DNA of 64,000 bases from Nereocystis luetkeana. Taxonomy: Eukaryota; Sar; Phaeophyceae; Laminariales; Laminariaceae. The notes beneath the pieces are model-generated. The model saw only the letters and a list, made by a program, of their open reading frames with translations, was not told the DNA's origin and searched no databases. The position numbers and the translations under genes were made by a program. Shown here in pieces: positions 1 through 12,638 of this stretch (position 1 is its first letter; each line of letters opens with the position of its first letter). Where the stretch lies: assembly GCA_031213475.1 (NCBI GenBank), contig JARUPZ010000029.1, positions 7,961,290-8,025,289 on the forward strand, given 5' to 3'.

Positions 1-245
1 CCTCGAGAGGATTCCTCCGAAGGCGCTGCCGGAAGCGATACTTACGCTATTTGATGTTACATTGTACTACGCGCCGAGCCTAATTCCAAGTATTAGTCGT
101 AGTAGTGGCTGTCTCTCGTGACAAAACCGATTTACCTGGTATCATCTCCCGAAAAGTCTTGAAGCTGGTGGTGGTCGCAAAAAAAGTGGTTACCCCACCA
201 CTGCAGTACGTACGTAGCGGTCTGGGAAAAAAACTAATTATTAAT

Positions 246-355
246 ATTACGGGGGGGCCATAGTTAATAGGACCTGTCGTATACATAAAAAACCTATATA
301 TTTGACCATTTCTACTAACAATATTTGGTCCTATCAACTATGGTCCCCCGTAATA
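246..355. repeat. MITE family A, copy 1
   Basis: This ~110-bp element has long inverted ends, TATTACGGGGGACCATAGTT and its complement, around a short AT-rich centre (CCTATATATTT, ACAATATTTGG). No coding capacity. Confidence 0.85.
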
Positions 356-452
356 GTACCCTGGTATATATAATTGAGTCTGTTTTCACTTTAAGTATTT
401 TGCCCTCAAGCTAACGGGGGGTGCAGTTTTTTTGACGAAATGTTTACTCTAC

Positions 453-658
453 TATTACGGGGGACCATAGTTAACCCTTTATTGGGAACCGCAGTCCGCT
501 TTTGGGGACAAACTACTCAAATTTCAAGTCGTTTGCCCCCTAAACTGGACTGCGGTTCCAAAGGGGTTAATAGGGCCTATGGTATACATAAAAACCTATA
601 TATTTCGCTATTTTTACTAGCAATATTTGGTCCTATTAACTATGGTCCCCCGTAAAAT
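453..658. repeat. MITE A copy 2, split by a MITE B insertion
   Basis: The left arm (453-474) and right arm (567-658) of family A are separated by a family B element at TTAA. Confidence 0.88.
471..570. repeat. MITE family B, copy 1, with TTAA duplication
   Basis: Inverted ends TTAACCCTTT and AAAGGGGTTAA, with inner GAACCGCAGTCC and GGACTGCGGTTC. TTAA occurs at 471-474 and 567-570, where uninterrupted A copies have a single TTAA (CCATAGTTAATAGG). Confidence 0.88.
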
Positions 659-766
659 AGTACCCTCTGGTATAAAATTGAGTCTAATTTCACTTCAAGT
701 ATTTCGTCCTCAAACTAACCGGGGGTGCGGTTTTGACGAAATGTTTACTCTACTATTGCGGGGGAC

Positions 767-862
767 CAACCCTTTTAGAACCGCAGTCCCGTTTTGGGGA
801 CAAACCACTCAAATTTCAACTAGTTTGCCCCCAAAACGAGACTGCGGTCCTAAAAGGGTTAA
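767..862. repeat. MITE B copy 2, beside a family A left arm
   Basis: AACCCTTTTAGAACCGCAGT to ACTGCGGTCCTAAAAGGGTT. The 17 bases before it match the left end of family A. Confidence 0.85.
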
Positions 863-1245
863 AGGGGTTTCTACCCTCCCAGTGTACGGTATATGGCAAT
901 CATTGCCCTTTTCTAAATCTAAGTAGTTTGGGCAAATACTCCACACACCGGGCACCCGAAGAGGTAGGTGTGGTTTGGAGCATGAAGATCGCCTCCGCGA
1001 GGGTTTCGACCTAATGCATCAGGCATGGGCGTCGCCGTTTCTGTTCCTTGGTGACCATTGACACACCTGACGACCCTGATCGGACTGACAGACAAGTTTT
1101 CTTAGGCCTATTGAGAGACCACACGTTAGTTAGTGTACCACTTACTTGTGGAAACAGTGAGTGAGTGTGGTTCAACGTGGTGGATGGGTGAAGGAATTTC
1201 GCACCCAAAAAAGGAACCCTTAATGTTGCTGTAGTATTAATAGAC

Positions 1246-1354
1246 TATTATGGGGGAGCATAGATACTAGGACCAAATATTGTCAGTAGAAATGGTCTAA
1301 AATATAGTTTTTTATGTACACCACAGGTCCTGTTAACTATGGTCGCCCGTAATA
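1246..1354. repeat. MITE A copy 3
   Basis: Diverged copy with ends TATTATGGGGGAGCAT and ATGGTCGCCCGTAATA. Confidence 0.75.
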
Positions 1355-1360
1355 GTATCT

Positions 1361-4300
1361 CCTACATACTCCTTTGTGGCCTCTCTCAAGGGGCAGCGAC
1401 GAAGACAACAAGGTTAATTTAGGGGTTTCCCACAGTCTACAAGAGGCGTGTGAGCACCCAGCAGCAGTGGGGGCATGTAGAAGGATGCCACACCCTGTCG
1501 AGTGGGATTGCTTGCATTGTACCTACATACAGCAAGCAGTAGCTCGGACACCAATTAATTTGTATCACGCACCAACCAAGCAGTGTCGGTTCGTTGCTGC
1601 ATGTAACCGTCACCTTCGCTACAATGAAAATTTCTCCTCTCGAAATATTTTGCGTCCAGATACTCGTTGGTATATTCAACGAATGCACCGCTGCTGCTCA
1701 GCAAGCTGCAGCTAGCTATACAAATTATTATTTTTGTTAATAATAGCTGCTTGTTTGTGTATTATTTGCAGAATTCAAGCGCGCAATTCAACGGTATAGT
1801 ATTGACTATGATATGCGGCCATGTCAGTAGTATATAAAAAAAACGACTGCGATAACACAGAATTAGCCCAGATCCCAGGTGCGGGCCAGCACTCCTTTCT
1901 TTTTCGCTTCAAGCGTATCCGGGGAGTGAATGCATGCCCGTGTGTCCCTCAGACACAAAAATGACTCACTCCCGCCTTGGTTCACGGACGGGTGCGCATA
2001 CAAAATACATACCGCAATAATTGACACCAGGTAGGTATCGAACATCATCGAGGAAGAAAGAACCCATCACTTCGAAAAATATCAATCACCATTTTTGTTC
2101 CGATGAACACCACCGTCGACCACCATAATGCTGCTCCTTCATCAGCCAGCTGGAGTGAAACGGATCTCCCTTGCCCGGCATTTGTTTCGCGCTCTCTTTA
2201 AAGCGAAAAACACCGTACGAGTAAACCACAACAATTGCCATGTCCGTACCATACCACGGACCCATCGTACACATTATGCCTCTCGCGGTTTTCCCACCAT
2301 ACCCATAAATCCAGCTTTAGCGGTACGTGTCCCCTCCTATTTATCGATGACACGTCTACAACAAGAAGTCCAAAGCCCAGGGCTTTACTTACTGTATGCA
2401 GTGTGCGAAAACGTGCACCATAAATGTAACTACCCATACGTCGCCATGCCGACGATGAAAGCCCAGTGCTGACTCCGAAAAAGTCTCCCTCAACGATAAA
2501 AATCCGGCCAGTCGTGGGGTAGGAAAACGCATGCATCACCATGAAACCTATAGTGCAATCACTAGAAAACGGCCTATACGCAGATGACAGCATCCAAGAG
2601 TATGAGTACGAAATCACCTAGCAGGCACCACGTACTTCGTATATACCGAACGACAGTACGAAGTAAGAATTTATTCGGTTGTTTCAAAAACCCGTGCTTT
2701 ATCAATATGCCCGCATGAACGTTGAACTCCAGTTTTTCTGGGATTTTTCCACCATAACTTTGACTATCCAGCCCGTATTATACTATTAATATTAGTGCAG
2801 GAGCTTTCACCCTCAGCGGCCTTCTGGGCAAAAGACCGCTTGTCACAGGTGCCTTCTCTTCCCCCCCCCCCCCAGTACAGTACAAGCCTTTATTTTATCT
2901 AGCAGAGGGTTCGGCAGTCTCGCTGCTTGTCGATTTTCGTCGATTTTATGCTAACTTATGCCGCTGCGTTTTTCACAACAAGAGAAAAAGGCACACACAG
3001 TAGTAGACAACCTTTTTGCTTTTTTGAACCAGTACTCAATCAAAATGTCCGCATGAGTTTCCAAGTCCAGCTCAACCAAAATGACCGCATGACCAATACA
3101 ACGCAAGCTCAGTGCTTGGACAAAAATGTCTTCACATTCACAACGATGTATAGATATCCAGTTCCGAATACGAAAACATAAAACCTGTCGATAAAAAAGT
3201 CCAGTTCTTAATACCAAAACGCCTTCTTAACGGTATGAAAACATCTACAGAACGATAAAGCGCAGATTATGTCGAATGAACCCATACGCAGACGTCTACA
3301 GAACGATAAAGTGAAGATTATGACAACGAATCAATCAACCAACCAAGGGCGAAAATGTCTACGTAACGATAAAAAAGTTCCAGTCCAGCTGTGGTAATAT
3401 AAAAAACAGCCCCGCCTTACGACACCGCTGGGGGGGAGGGGAGGGGAACTTTTCTCGCGCACAACTCATTCCCATGCAAATTACATACCGGAAAAACACC
3501 CGGGGGACGAGGTGCGCGCTATTACGCCTGCTGAATAAGAGTGAGGTCATGCCTCAAGTAAGCCAGCGATCATGGTTGGCAAACGTGTGTCCGTGATACA
3601 TTCTTAGCTTTCGCCATACGTGCTCTGGTCGTTTCAACGAACCGCTAGAGGACGGGCATCTATCTATCCAGCTAGCTCCCGAGCAACAGGGGCTGCCTTT
3701 CCCCAACTAAAAAAAGACGATGCCCCAGCTCGCATGCTGCGCTAATCAATGAAACGGCTGGGCGACGGGCGCACCTATCCAGCCGCCGAGCGTCAAGTCA
3801 CGGGGTGGCCTGACCCAGAAATAAATTAGCAAACTCTAACCCTTCTTCTAGCTCTCACGCTGCGCTTGTTTCTTCGCTCGACTTCTTCTGCGCACGGCAA
3901 AAAAAAAATCCTCCGCGAACCTCCTCCTCGCAGCAACTCTTGTCTATCCCGGAAAGCTCCTCCTCTTTGTACACGAAATACGTACTCTATGAACACCTCC
4001 ATCCATATGCCGCTCACCGTATCCCAAGCACTTCAAGCACTCAACCAACCAGCCAACCCTCGCACGGCTCCCGGCTCCCGGCTTACGCGGCGTGGCGCAC
4101 CGCATCACCGCCCCTCTCAAAATGTTTACACCCCTCAAGGCCAATCCATGTGAAAAAACGTAGAGCTGTGTACATCACACGATACAATACTAAGAAACAC
4201 GGACGCTGGCCCAACCTGGGGTTCTTATGCTAGCTTGGGCTGTATTTCTCACCACTCTGGGGAAAGGGTGTCTTCTACACAAATCCCAAGATAACCCTGT

Positions 4301-4890
4301 CGGGGTTTTCCTATATATCTCTTGTCGTCTCGAGCCCGCCTTCTGTGGCACTGGTCTTACTACTGTGGAATCCAGATGCGCCGTACTGTACGTACGAGTG
4401 TGTAGCCCGTGTCGCACCAAACGAGTGAAGCCCGGGCAGTACGGACACTGACAAAATCTCCAACCCCACTCTCTCTCTCTCTCTCTCTCTTTCTCACACC
4501 CAGCAGCGCTCACCACCTCTTATTCGGAGATAACCCATCCCTTCGTTGAAGGCTAGAGCATCGGCATTTCACCTCGGCCAACGCACACATACCAACAAAT
4601 GCCTTCGCGTGTCTTGCTCTCGATTGGCACACGGATCCGACCCGACGCGAACCTGAGTCCTACAAACTGACCCAACCCTAGGGAAGCTAACCAGCCGCCG
4701 GCAGGATCCACCAAGCTACCTTAATCCCACGCCGACCAAACTTGAGGCATCAAAATGGACAGTCGGTTCACAGGCCAACATAGCCAGTAAAAAAAAATCG
4801 TCAAACAAGTGGTAAATTACTCTCCTCTCTCTTCTCGCCCCCTCCACCCGCCCCCTGCCCCCGCGCCCCGATACCCGCCTCCCTCGGGGT
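1361..4890. other. Unassigned DNA downstream of the mTERF gene
   Basis: No exon on either strand could be supported. There is a short (C)12 tract near 2862, a tandem CTACAGAACGATAAAG motif around 3240-3370 and (CT)13 at 4467-4492. ORFs of 60-140 codons here show no family match. Confidence 0.5.
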
Positions 4891-7800
4891 TTAATTGCCC
4901 CTCCCATCGAGCCAGCGGTTGAACTGGGCATCGGTGTAGGTGGACACCACCCACTTGTGCGGGCCGAAGCGAGGCTCGATCTCCTTATCTCGCATCTGCT
5001 GGGCCCGTGGCATGATGCGCTTGTCCAAGCTACGGCTGAGGATGGAAGGACAGGACATCACCGCGGCCTTGATCTCTTCCAGCCCGCCGCTCATGTCTGC
5101 CGTGAAAAACGCCACCGTGGGCTCTAGGTTCTGCACAAGGTAGGGTGGGGTAGGGTAAAGTGAGGAAAGGTGGAGTAGGGTAAACGTAGCGCAGGGTAAG
5201 GGAAGGCAGGGTAGAGGGTAGGAAAGGTAGGGAAAAGGTAGGGTAGGGTAGGGGAAGGAAAATGAAGGTAAGTTACCGTAAAGTAAAGGAAAATGAAAAG
5301 TTAAAAGTATGGCAGGGTAGTGTAGGGGAAGGAAAGACGTGAAAACAAAATAGTGAAGGGGAAGGAAAGACGTAAAAACAAAAATAGGGTAGGGTGAGGC
5401 AGGGTAAGGCAATGCAACGTAAGCTGACGCAATGTAAGCCCAATGTAAGGCAAGGCAGAGTGTGGGAGGGTAAGGTAGCCGAGAGAGGTAGGGGAAGGTA
5501 AGGAGACGGAAGGTACTGAGGGATAGGATACGCTCGAGTACTCTTGTAGGACAAGTTACGGCCAGACAAGACCAGGCACGGCAAGTCAAGGCAAGGTCAT
5601 CCGACGAACTTCGCATAATCACGCAATCCAATGTTCGCGCCAGCAAGGCCTTGGACACACAGGAAGAGCACACCCACGCCTGGACAGCACTTTCACCTGG
5701 GAGGTGCTGTAGCCGAAGATGAGGGGGAAACGCTTGATGAGCACCTGCACCTCCTCCGGCGTCGCTCCGAGGCGCTCCTGCAAGAAAAGTAGACATGAAG
5801 TCAGTTAACCGTGAAGTAAAACATGTACGAAGTACGTACGAAAATTCTACAGTATGTCGACATCATCAACGCCTGCCCCAACCAGCCCAGCTAACCCACC
5901 GCTTAAAGAAACAAGAAGACAACAAAAGCAAGATTTACGTCGAAATTACCGCGATCAATGCAGACACCGACGCCAACAGTTCATTCAACCCACGTCGATT
6001 GCAAAACAAAAAGAGACAAAAAAGGGCAGGTCTACGACATCGGCATTGCAAACACCAACAGCATCGCGGATGCGTCAACATCCTGCTACCGCACGTTCAA
6101 ATGACCATCAAAAGCTCGTCGCAGGAATGGCGCCGGTCGCGTTGTGATCACTTGACCGATGCTGCAAAACCGAAGCCTGCCCGAAATTCGTATTTTCTGG
6201 GTGGGGTGTATGTACCACAAAGGCTATTTTAGCATTTGGGTCTGCTTGTGTTTTCCGTCTCTTGTATTTTTCTTTCAACTCCAGGGAAAACGGAGCCCGT
6301 GTTTGTGTCCACAGCTCAACAACAATATGGCGATGAGTTGATGCGAAAACGTCATTTATAACAATTACTACTGTGCACATACGACAACGAGCCGATGTCC
6401 CTCTTACAGCTGTACGGGACAACTCGCACAAGAACCTCCCGAACTCGCCTCCAACCATTTGAACTTGGGCTCCAAGTTTTCCTCAACGCTGCGGCTCAGC
6501 ACCGCAGGATAGGTAGTGATGAGCTGTAGTTTCGGGGAACAAGCATAAGAACCGCGGACAGACGAATCACTGAGTCAAGTACACCGTCTCCCTCCCCACA
6601 AGACAGAGAGGGGTGTTGCACTGTTATTTTAGGGGTGTCCCGCACGGGGCTAGGGTGAAAAGAAAAAACAGAAACAATCACGGCCCGAGAGATCGACGGT
6701 TGTTTCGAAACAACGAGACTATCCGAGCCGGGGATAGTTGCAGCACGCACAAGCGCACAGCGAGCACAATGCAGCTGCAAAGTGCTGCTGTGTAGTCATG
6801 TTGATACACCGTGGTTTTCGATCGCAACAATCCTGATGTACTATGTTGTATCGCCACACGTCACGAAGCGATCGCTGTGTCAACTACCTTTCGCAGCTGC
6901 GGCTGTCCCAGGCCCAAGCGCTCCCGGAGCCACTTCGTCTTCGGGGCTACGTGAGAGGTCACGCGATAAGCCATAAGCCGAGGGTGCCGCAGTACCAGCT
7001 TCGAAGGGATTAAATAAAGACAAGAGAGGCATTGACGATGCGGGGATAGGGGAGGGGTTGTGTCAAGTGTGCGAATCGGCTCGAGAAACGATCTAAACAT
7101 CATCTCGATGTCGTATACCGGTACGATAACTATACCTATGTGGTGCGTATGCCTGCAAAATACGAAGTGCATTATCTGTGTAAGAAAAGTCCGATGCCTT
7201 TTCCTAGCTTCCAACACTGACGGGTTCTGTAGCTACGACATGGGGACTCGTTGCACAAAAATGACTATACTGTGCCTACATCCTCGGAGTAAACCACACT
7301 TTAATGACGGCCACAGGCAGGCCCGACCAAGGTGGAAGAAACGAACCGGGTTCGAACCGGTACACGAAAACTTGATGAATAAGTGTGGACAGGGGTTTCC
7401 TCTCGCTCTCCGGGGCAGAAAAAAAAAAAAACTATACTGACTATTCCACCCTAAAACAACTTTAATTACAACTGTGGGCTCATCCCGATGAACAAGCTCA
7501 TCAGTCATGGCCTACCGTAGGTCCCATAACGAAAAATATTGCTGTGTGCAACAATAAGGCACATGCCCTAGAAGGCATGCCTTGTTGGGCAGTTCCTCAC
7601 TAGAGGAGGGCTCCGTCCGGCACAATTTTTGCCTCACACGGCAAAAAAAAGTGATACGAACCCCGATCGTAGCATGCGTAAAAACGGCGTTTGAACATCT
7701 GCCGTGTCTTATCGTGCAGAGAACGAAAAAGCCGTAAACGAAAGTAAAAGTCACTGCTTCTTTTCTCGCGGGCGGTCCGGCTGTCCCCAGACATGCGATC

Positions 7801-8254
7801 GGAATATGTATAGTGATGACTCAGGCGCGGAGAGCGTGTAGGGTCTGTACAGAGGTGTAGATAACCCGCAGTACGACGTGCCGTTTGGACGATATCATAC
7901 ACCGGTGCCCCCGATACTATTAATAGATACCAGGTACGAGATACGTACGACAACCAGTCGTAAAATACTCGACACAAAGTAGGTGGCCTGTATCAACAAT
8001 TTCACATGTTCACGATGAACCTGCCCCTTCCCGGCCATGCATGATAATGAATGAGTACACCCCCCTCCCCCCTCCCCTCCGCCGCGATGACTCCCCAGAC
8101 CCCGTTCCCACTAAAAACCCGCATGCCTCCTTACATTCCGCATGTCGCCCAGGCTCATGTCTAACTCCCGTGTGAGCCAACCAAGCAAGGGCATGGCGGT
8201 TTCGGCTCCGAGAGTGTTGAGGGTGGGGTAGCGCTTGCTCATTTTGTTGACCTC
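4891..8254 (-). CDS. mTERF-domain protein (mitochondrial transcription termination factor family), 5' end not found
   Basis: Minus-strand exons, 5' to 3': 8254-8135, 6998-6888, 6523-6449, 5777-5697 and 5130-4891 (TAA). They hold 40, 37, 25, 27 and 79 codons, and all introns are phase 0. The 208 residues are successive mTERF repeats, each a Leu/Pro helix pair: NKMSKRYPTLNTLG, LVLRHPRLMAYRV with PKTKWLRERLGL, LITTYPAVLSRSVEENLEP, ERLGATPEEVQVLIKRFP with IFGYS, and a last repeat containing CPSILSRSLDKRIMPR. mTERF proteins bind nucleic acid in mitochondria or plastids and affect transcription, RNA processing or ribosome assembly. Exon 8254-8135 begins after a good AG acceptor and has no Met, so at least one upstream exon, presumably with a targeting peptide, is missing; I searched up to about 13 kb without finding it. 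The intron 6448-5778 starts with GC (GCGAGT). Family assignment is firm; the exact subfamily and organelle are not. Confidence 0.86.
5131..5696 (-). repeat. GGGTA/GGAA-rich tract filling the last mTERF intron
   Basis: The whole 566-base intron is strand-asymmetric: on the plus strand it is an irregular run of GTAGGGTAGG, GGTAAGG and GGAAGG words. In the transcript it is therefore a very long C/U-rich tract leading to the 3' splice site at 5131-5133. It is too irregular to be a telomere array. Confidence 0.7.
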
Positions 8255-9164
8255 CTGCGATGATAGGTGGGCCACATTCATCCAGATCGAAAATAAATCA
8301 GGAACAATATCTCCTGCAATAGGTAGGTAACGGCGATTCACCAAACCACAACCTGCAACAGGTGGACCACGCATCACGAACAATACACTCAAAACTTCTA
8401 AGCCGGGAATCGGGGACAAAATAAGCCTACTCTAATACCTACATATTGATACTATATATTACAAAAAGAGGGGATGGCGAAAACAACGTCCAACCCCCCA
8501 CCATAAATACATACTTCGACGCGTCGTCATCCGGGGGGGCGGAGAAATTGCACGCACGTGCCAGGTTCTTCAGGTTCGTACGTGAACGATTTATTACACG
8601 GTTGTCTGTATAGCAGGAGGTGATATAGATATGTATGGCCGGCATGGTACCAAATGGGATCAGGGTGCCAGGTGGGCCTCCGGCGGTTCCTGCGGAGGGC
8701 TGAGTATATTTCTGCACCACTCAGTCTCAGGGGGACGGGTGGCAAGATGGGAATGGGAGCAGGGTGGCAAATGGGATGGGCCCACTGCGGGGGTCAAAGC
8801 ACCACACGAGAACAGGGTGCCAGGTACTGCTGTAGTACAAACCATGCCAGTCCCGAAATGGACACCGTACGTACGTGCAACTTCCACGCTCATGTTTAAT
8901 ACCGACTCGTAAAAGTACAAATTTAAAAGGCAAGACAATATGCTGTTTCGGCAATCAAAAAAAAAAAAAAAACAGAGTACACATGATACACACCATGGGC
9001 AAGCTGAATGTTATATGTACCAGCTAGGACGCTGGGACCCGTTGTGAACGAACGGGGCTTCGCATGGGTGCCTGCCGGCACCCATGCTCCGGATAGGGAA
9101 CTATACCTCAGGGCCAATTCGTGATTACTTTTTCTATGCAACTTAAATAAAAGGTTCGATCTTC

Positions 9165-9272
9165 ATCACGGGGGACCATAGTAAATAGGACCTAATATTG
9201 TCAGTAAAAAGAGCGGAATATATAGGTTTTTGTCTATACCGTAGGTCCTGTTTAATATGGTCCCCCGTAATA
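9165..9272. repeat. MITE A copy 4
   Basis: ACGGGGGACCATAGTAAATA to TATGGTCCCCCGTAATAG. Confidence 0.85.
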
Positions 9273-9883
9273 GTACGAACAGGATCAGGTCAATGCCAAG
9301 TGGTGCAGGGTAAAGGCAACGCCGAGTTTCAGTTTCTCAGTTTTTTTTGTACCTCTGTCTATGAAATACTCAAATCATGACTACAGGCAGTAATCGCAGT
9401 ACACGTATATAACCCGAGATTTTGCGAGTTTGAGAGGTATCGAACACCTGACACCTGACATCGATCGGCAATACAGAAGAACAGCCCGACAACCGCAAAG
9501 TACACTGCTAACGTGGGTAGATATTTCAATGCGGACCCCGAAACATTCAGGTTGGATATACGTGAAGCACACGCAGCACAATATCCACAGCAGCACAGAA
9601 CCCGGACATAATGCGAGTACTCGCAGAGGGAGCAAGCTGTCTCGAACCCTCGATTACCTCCAGCAGTAGTGGTCTCGCCGAAATAACTTGACGTGTTTTT
9701 CACCAGAAAATGGCGAGACCAACATCTTATATTTTTACATTATACCAGGGTCACCGTATATCTCCAATTTACTTATTAGATACCTGGTGAACCTGGCATT
9801 TATGTGGATATGTTTTTTTTCAAACTGAAGAAATCCCGTCTGTTGTGAGTACGACCGACTCATGTTGAGCGGTTGAAACTCAA

Positions 9884-10485
9884 CTTTGAGAGATGGATGT
9901 TGACACCAATTTGCCGTCGCATGTGCAAAAATATCCCGTTTGTGCCGACTCGGCTGGCGAGGCCCAGGATTCTGCATGGACCCAAACACGATTTTTTAGG
10001 TAGGAACGGAACGAATGACCACGAGCAGCCTCGTTCCGTTCCGTCGTTCCTATGCTCTTTGGCGGTGGACGAGCATTGATTGATTGGAACGAACCGAATG
10101 AAGTGTTACTTGCGGCATGAACTGGTGCTAATCTGTTGTGGGAAACGAATAGATTCAGTGCAGCCCGAGGAACACGGAAGGTACCTGGTATCTATCTAGG
10201 AAGAGGAAGAAGAAGTGTCGCATCCCTTCTTCTTGTCCGGGAGGACCGAACGGCCCGACCGAACCGGAACAAATAGAGGATTATTTGATGTAGGAGGACA
10301 CCACGGAAGATGGATGTGATCACCAATTTGCCGTGGTGCCATGTTATGTGCAAAATATACTACTGCTCTTCGTGCCGCGGTTCGGCTGGCGAGGCCCAGG
10401 ATTCTGCATGTGACCAAACACATTTTTTCAGATAGGAACAAAACGAATGACCGCGAGCAGCCTCATTCCGTTTCGATCGTTTCCA
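9884..10485. repeat. Pair of diverged direct repeats (~180 bp each)
   Basis: 9884-10060 and 10307-10485 share ACCAATTTGCCGT, CGGCTGGCGAGGCCCAGGAT, TTCTGCATG and GAATGACC(A/G)CGAGCAGCCT in order. Confidence 0.75.
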
Positions 10486-10555
10486 TGCTCCATCGAGGGA
10501 GTTAAGTTAAGGCACGCCCTGATACGTCAGACACGCTCATCGGGCGCGCTTTGTG

Positions 10556-11155
10556 CGTACATGTTCGAAGGTAGAACGCCTCTGAATTACTACTTCCTAC
10601 TGTACAGCTGTGCGTACATAATCGAAGTAGAACGCCTGTGAATTACTGCTTCCTACCAGGTACTGTACAGCTGCTGCTGCTGCTGCTGCTCTAGAAGTAG
10701 TACGCGTATTCCAATGTGCCTCCAGAGATCAGATTTTGCAGCAGCAGTAGACAGTCCGAGCATGTACGGCCACCTTGTATGGTATCCTCTGATATGATTG
10801 GTCGGTTTTTCTTACCGAATTCACAACCCTCGGCCGAATCCATACTCTCCAACAACCTCCATTCAATTCGACCGGCGAAAACAAAGCTTAGTACGTACAT
10901 ATTCGAAGTCGTAGGACGTCTCTGAACTACTTCTGTACAGCTGCTGCTGTATGTATTAATAGCAGTACTCGTATTGCAAGGCACCTCTAGAGATCAGACC
11001 TTCCTTGCAGCAGCAGTAGACAGCCCGAGCATGCGCGACCACCTTGTATTATATCCTCCGATGCGATTGGTCGGTTTTTCTTATTGAACTCACAACACTC
11101 GGCCGAATTCGTTCGTGCTCTCCAACAACCTTCGTAATATTCCACCGGCGAAAAA
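10556..11155. repeat. Tandem duplication of a ~270-bp unit with CTG triplets
   Basis: The two units share CGTACAT.TTCGAAG, TGTACAGCTGCTGCTG, GCAGCAGCAGTAGACAG, GATTGGTCGGTTTTTCTTA and CACTCGGCCGAAT. The first carries (CTG)7. Confidence 0.78.
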
Positions 11156-11769
11156 AATGACGTGACGAAACTACCAGTATAAAACACCAAATCACCGGGA
11201 TATCCAACGATCTGGTACCAAGAACTGCGCGATACCCCGAGAAGGCGCGTGTAGTCGACCCGCCAAGAGAGAGGGGCAAGGGAACGCACCCACCGAGTGA
11301 GGCAAGACCGAGAGGTTCGAAGAGGCCTATGGCGGCCCGCGAAGTAAAAAGTCGGTAGAAAACGGTAGCTTCAGCAAGGCCGGGAGATCGAACCTCGGAC
11401 AGAAAAAAAAAAGAAGCTAAGACGGAGCCTGTCACAAGAAGCTCTTCGCGGAGCAACAACAACCGAAACAAACCTCCAGGACCGAAGAAAATAGAACCTC
11501 CGTGTCTCCTCGCCTCAGCAAATATCCTTCGAGTTCGGGTTCGCCGCGCTCGTCGGTGGCGCGAGACTCCCAGACGCGCGCACGGGGCACCAGTCGGAGC
11601 ACGGCGAGCGCGGCCCCCGAGAGGAAAGCGGTCAAAAAAGCAAGCACGAAGGCAGGGAAGCGAAGACCTCTGGAGTCCCAGGCAAAAATTCAAGACGGAA
11701 TCGGAAGCGAAGGCTCGCTCTCAGGCGCCGAGCAGGATAATGTACACATATTTATATATTTGTTTTAAC

Positions 11770-11827
11770 TACTCTACTATTTGATAGTAACAATATTCGG
11801 TCCTATTTACTACGGTCCCCGGTAATA
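11770..11827. repeat. MITE A half copy 5
   Basis: Right half only: ACAATATTCGGTCCTATTTA then CTACGGTCCCCGGTAAT. Confidence 0.7.
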
Positions 11828-12016
11828 ACATAATAAGTCGTCTGTAGCTTTCGTACCTCGGATGTACTTTCGGCGACGGACGCTACTGACTGACTGCTGG
11901 GTCTACTCAGAAAAATGAAAAATGTGCCGTGTACAAAGTATTATACTAAAAACATGAAAATATTGTACTTCGCATACTGGTGGTACGTTTTGTCGACGGG
12001 TAGAAAGAACGGTTCC

Positions 12017-12124
12017 ACCCCTTTAGAGCCGCCTTTAAAACCGCAGTCCCGTTTTGCGGGCACACTACTAGAAATTTGAGTGGTTTGTCCCCAAAACGGG
12101 ACTGCGGTTCTAAAATGGCTTTAA
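12017..12124. repeat. MITE B copy 3
   Basis: CCCCTTTAGAGCCG on the left, with an internal duplication of the Leu-like CGCC/CCGC segment; ACTGCGGTTCTAAAATGG and TTAA on the right. Confidence 0.75.
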
Positions 12125-12367
12125 CGTGTGCGTAGCCTGGGCTCCAAACAAAGCCTAGCCGCAAGCAGAGAGGAGGGGAGATGTGACAGCGTGACAGGAC
12201 ACAGCAGACCATGGTGAAGTTTGCACGAGTCAACAAATTCAACAGCAGTCTATCAATACCAACTTACATCGTACCCATTACATTTGCTGCAAGTCTTTCG
12301 GAACTTGGTATCTGGTGTTAGTACACACCACCCGTATCAATGTATCTCACAGTGATTATCATGACTA

Positions 12368-12484
12368 TTCTACGGGGGACCATCTTAAGTAGAACCTACG
12401 GTAAACACTAAAATCTACCTGGAATATATTAAGCTATTTTTAGTTACAATATTTGGTCCTATTAAATATCGTCCCCCGGAATAA
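12368..12484. repeat. MITE A copy 6
   Basis: TCTACGGGGGACCATC to ATCGTCCCCCGGAATAATAG. Confidence 0.8.
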
Positions 12485-12525
12485 TAGAAAGGTAGAACCT
12501 GTTGATTGCTTCGCTGACCCTCCTC

Positions 12526-12622
12526 TTAACCCCTTTAGTACCGCGGTCCCGATTTGGGGACAAACCAGTCTAATTCCAAGTGAGTTGTCCCTAAAACGGG
12601 ACTGGGGTCCTAAAAGGGTTGA
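12526..12622. repeat. MITE B copy 4
   Basis: TTAACCCCTTTAGTACCGCG to GGGTCCTAAAAGGGTTGA. Confidence 0.82.
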
Positions 12623-12638
12623 GGCATAGCAATGCCAC

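Noticed and set aside
1374-1715. 113-codon plus-strand ORF between two MITEs
   Set aside because: No recognisable motif, biased to Cys/His/Arg by composition, and the minus strand is also open.
2198-2617. 139-codon minus-strand ORF (possible retroelement protein)
   Set aside because: The opposite strand is also open; no reverse transcriptase, integrase or other motif.
5140-5560. Interstitial telomere-like repeat (GGGTA/TAGGG words)
   Set aside because: The period is irregular and mixed with GGAAGG; no clean telomere unit repeats.
5273-5796. Long minus-strand reading frames across the mTERF intron
   Set aside because: They arise from the C/T-rich repeat; splicing at 5697/5130 restores the mTERF repeat exactly.
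7330-7375. tRNA gene suggested by CGGGTTCGAACCGG
   Set aside because: Only a B-box-like palindrome is present; I could not form acceptor, D and anticodon arms around it.
11049-11693. 214-codon minus-strand ORF and the overlapping Ser/Arg-rich plus-strand ORF 11502-11768
   Set aside because: Compositionally biased on both strands with no family motif; the N-terminal part lies in a tandem repeat.
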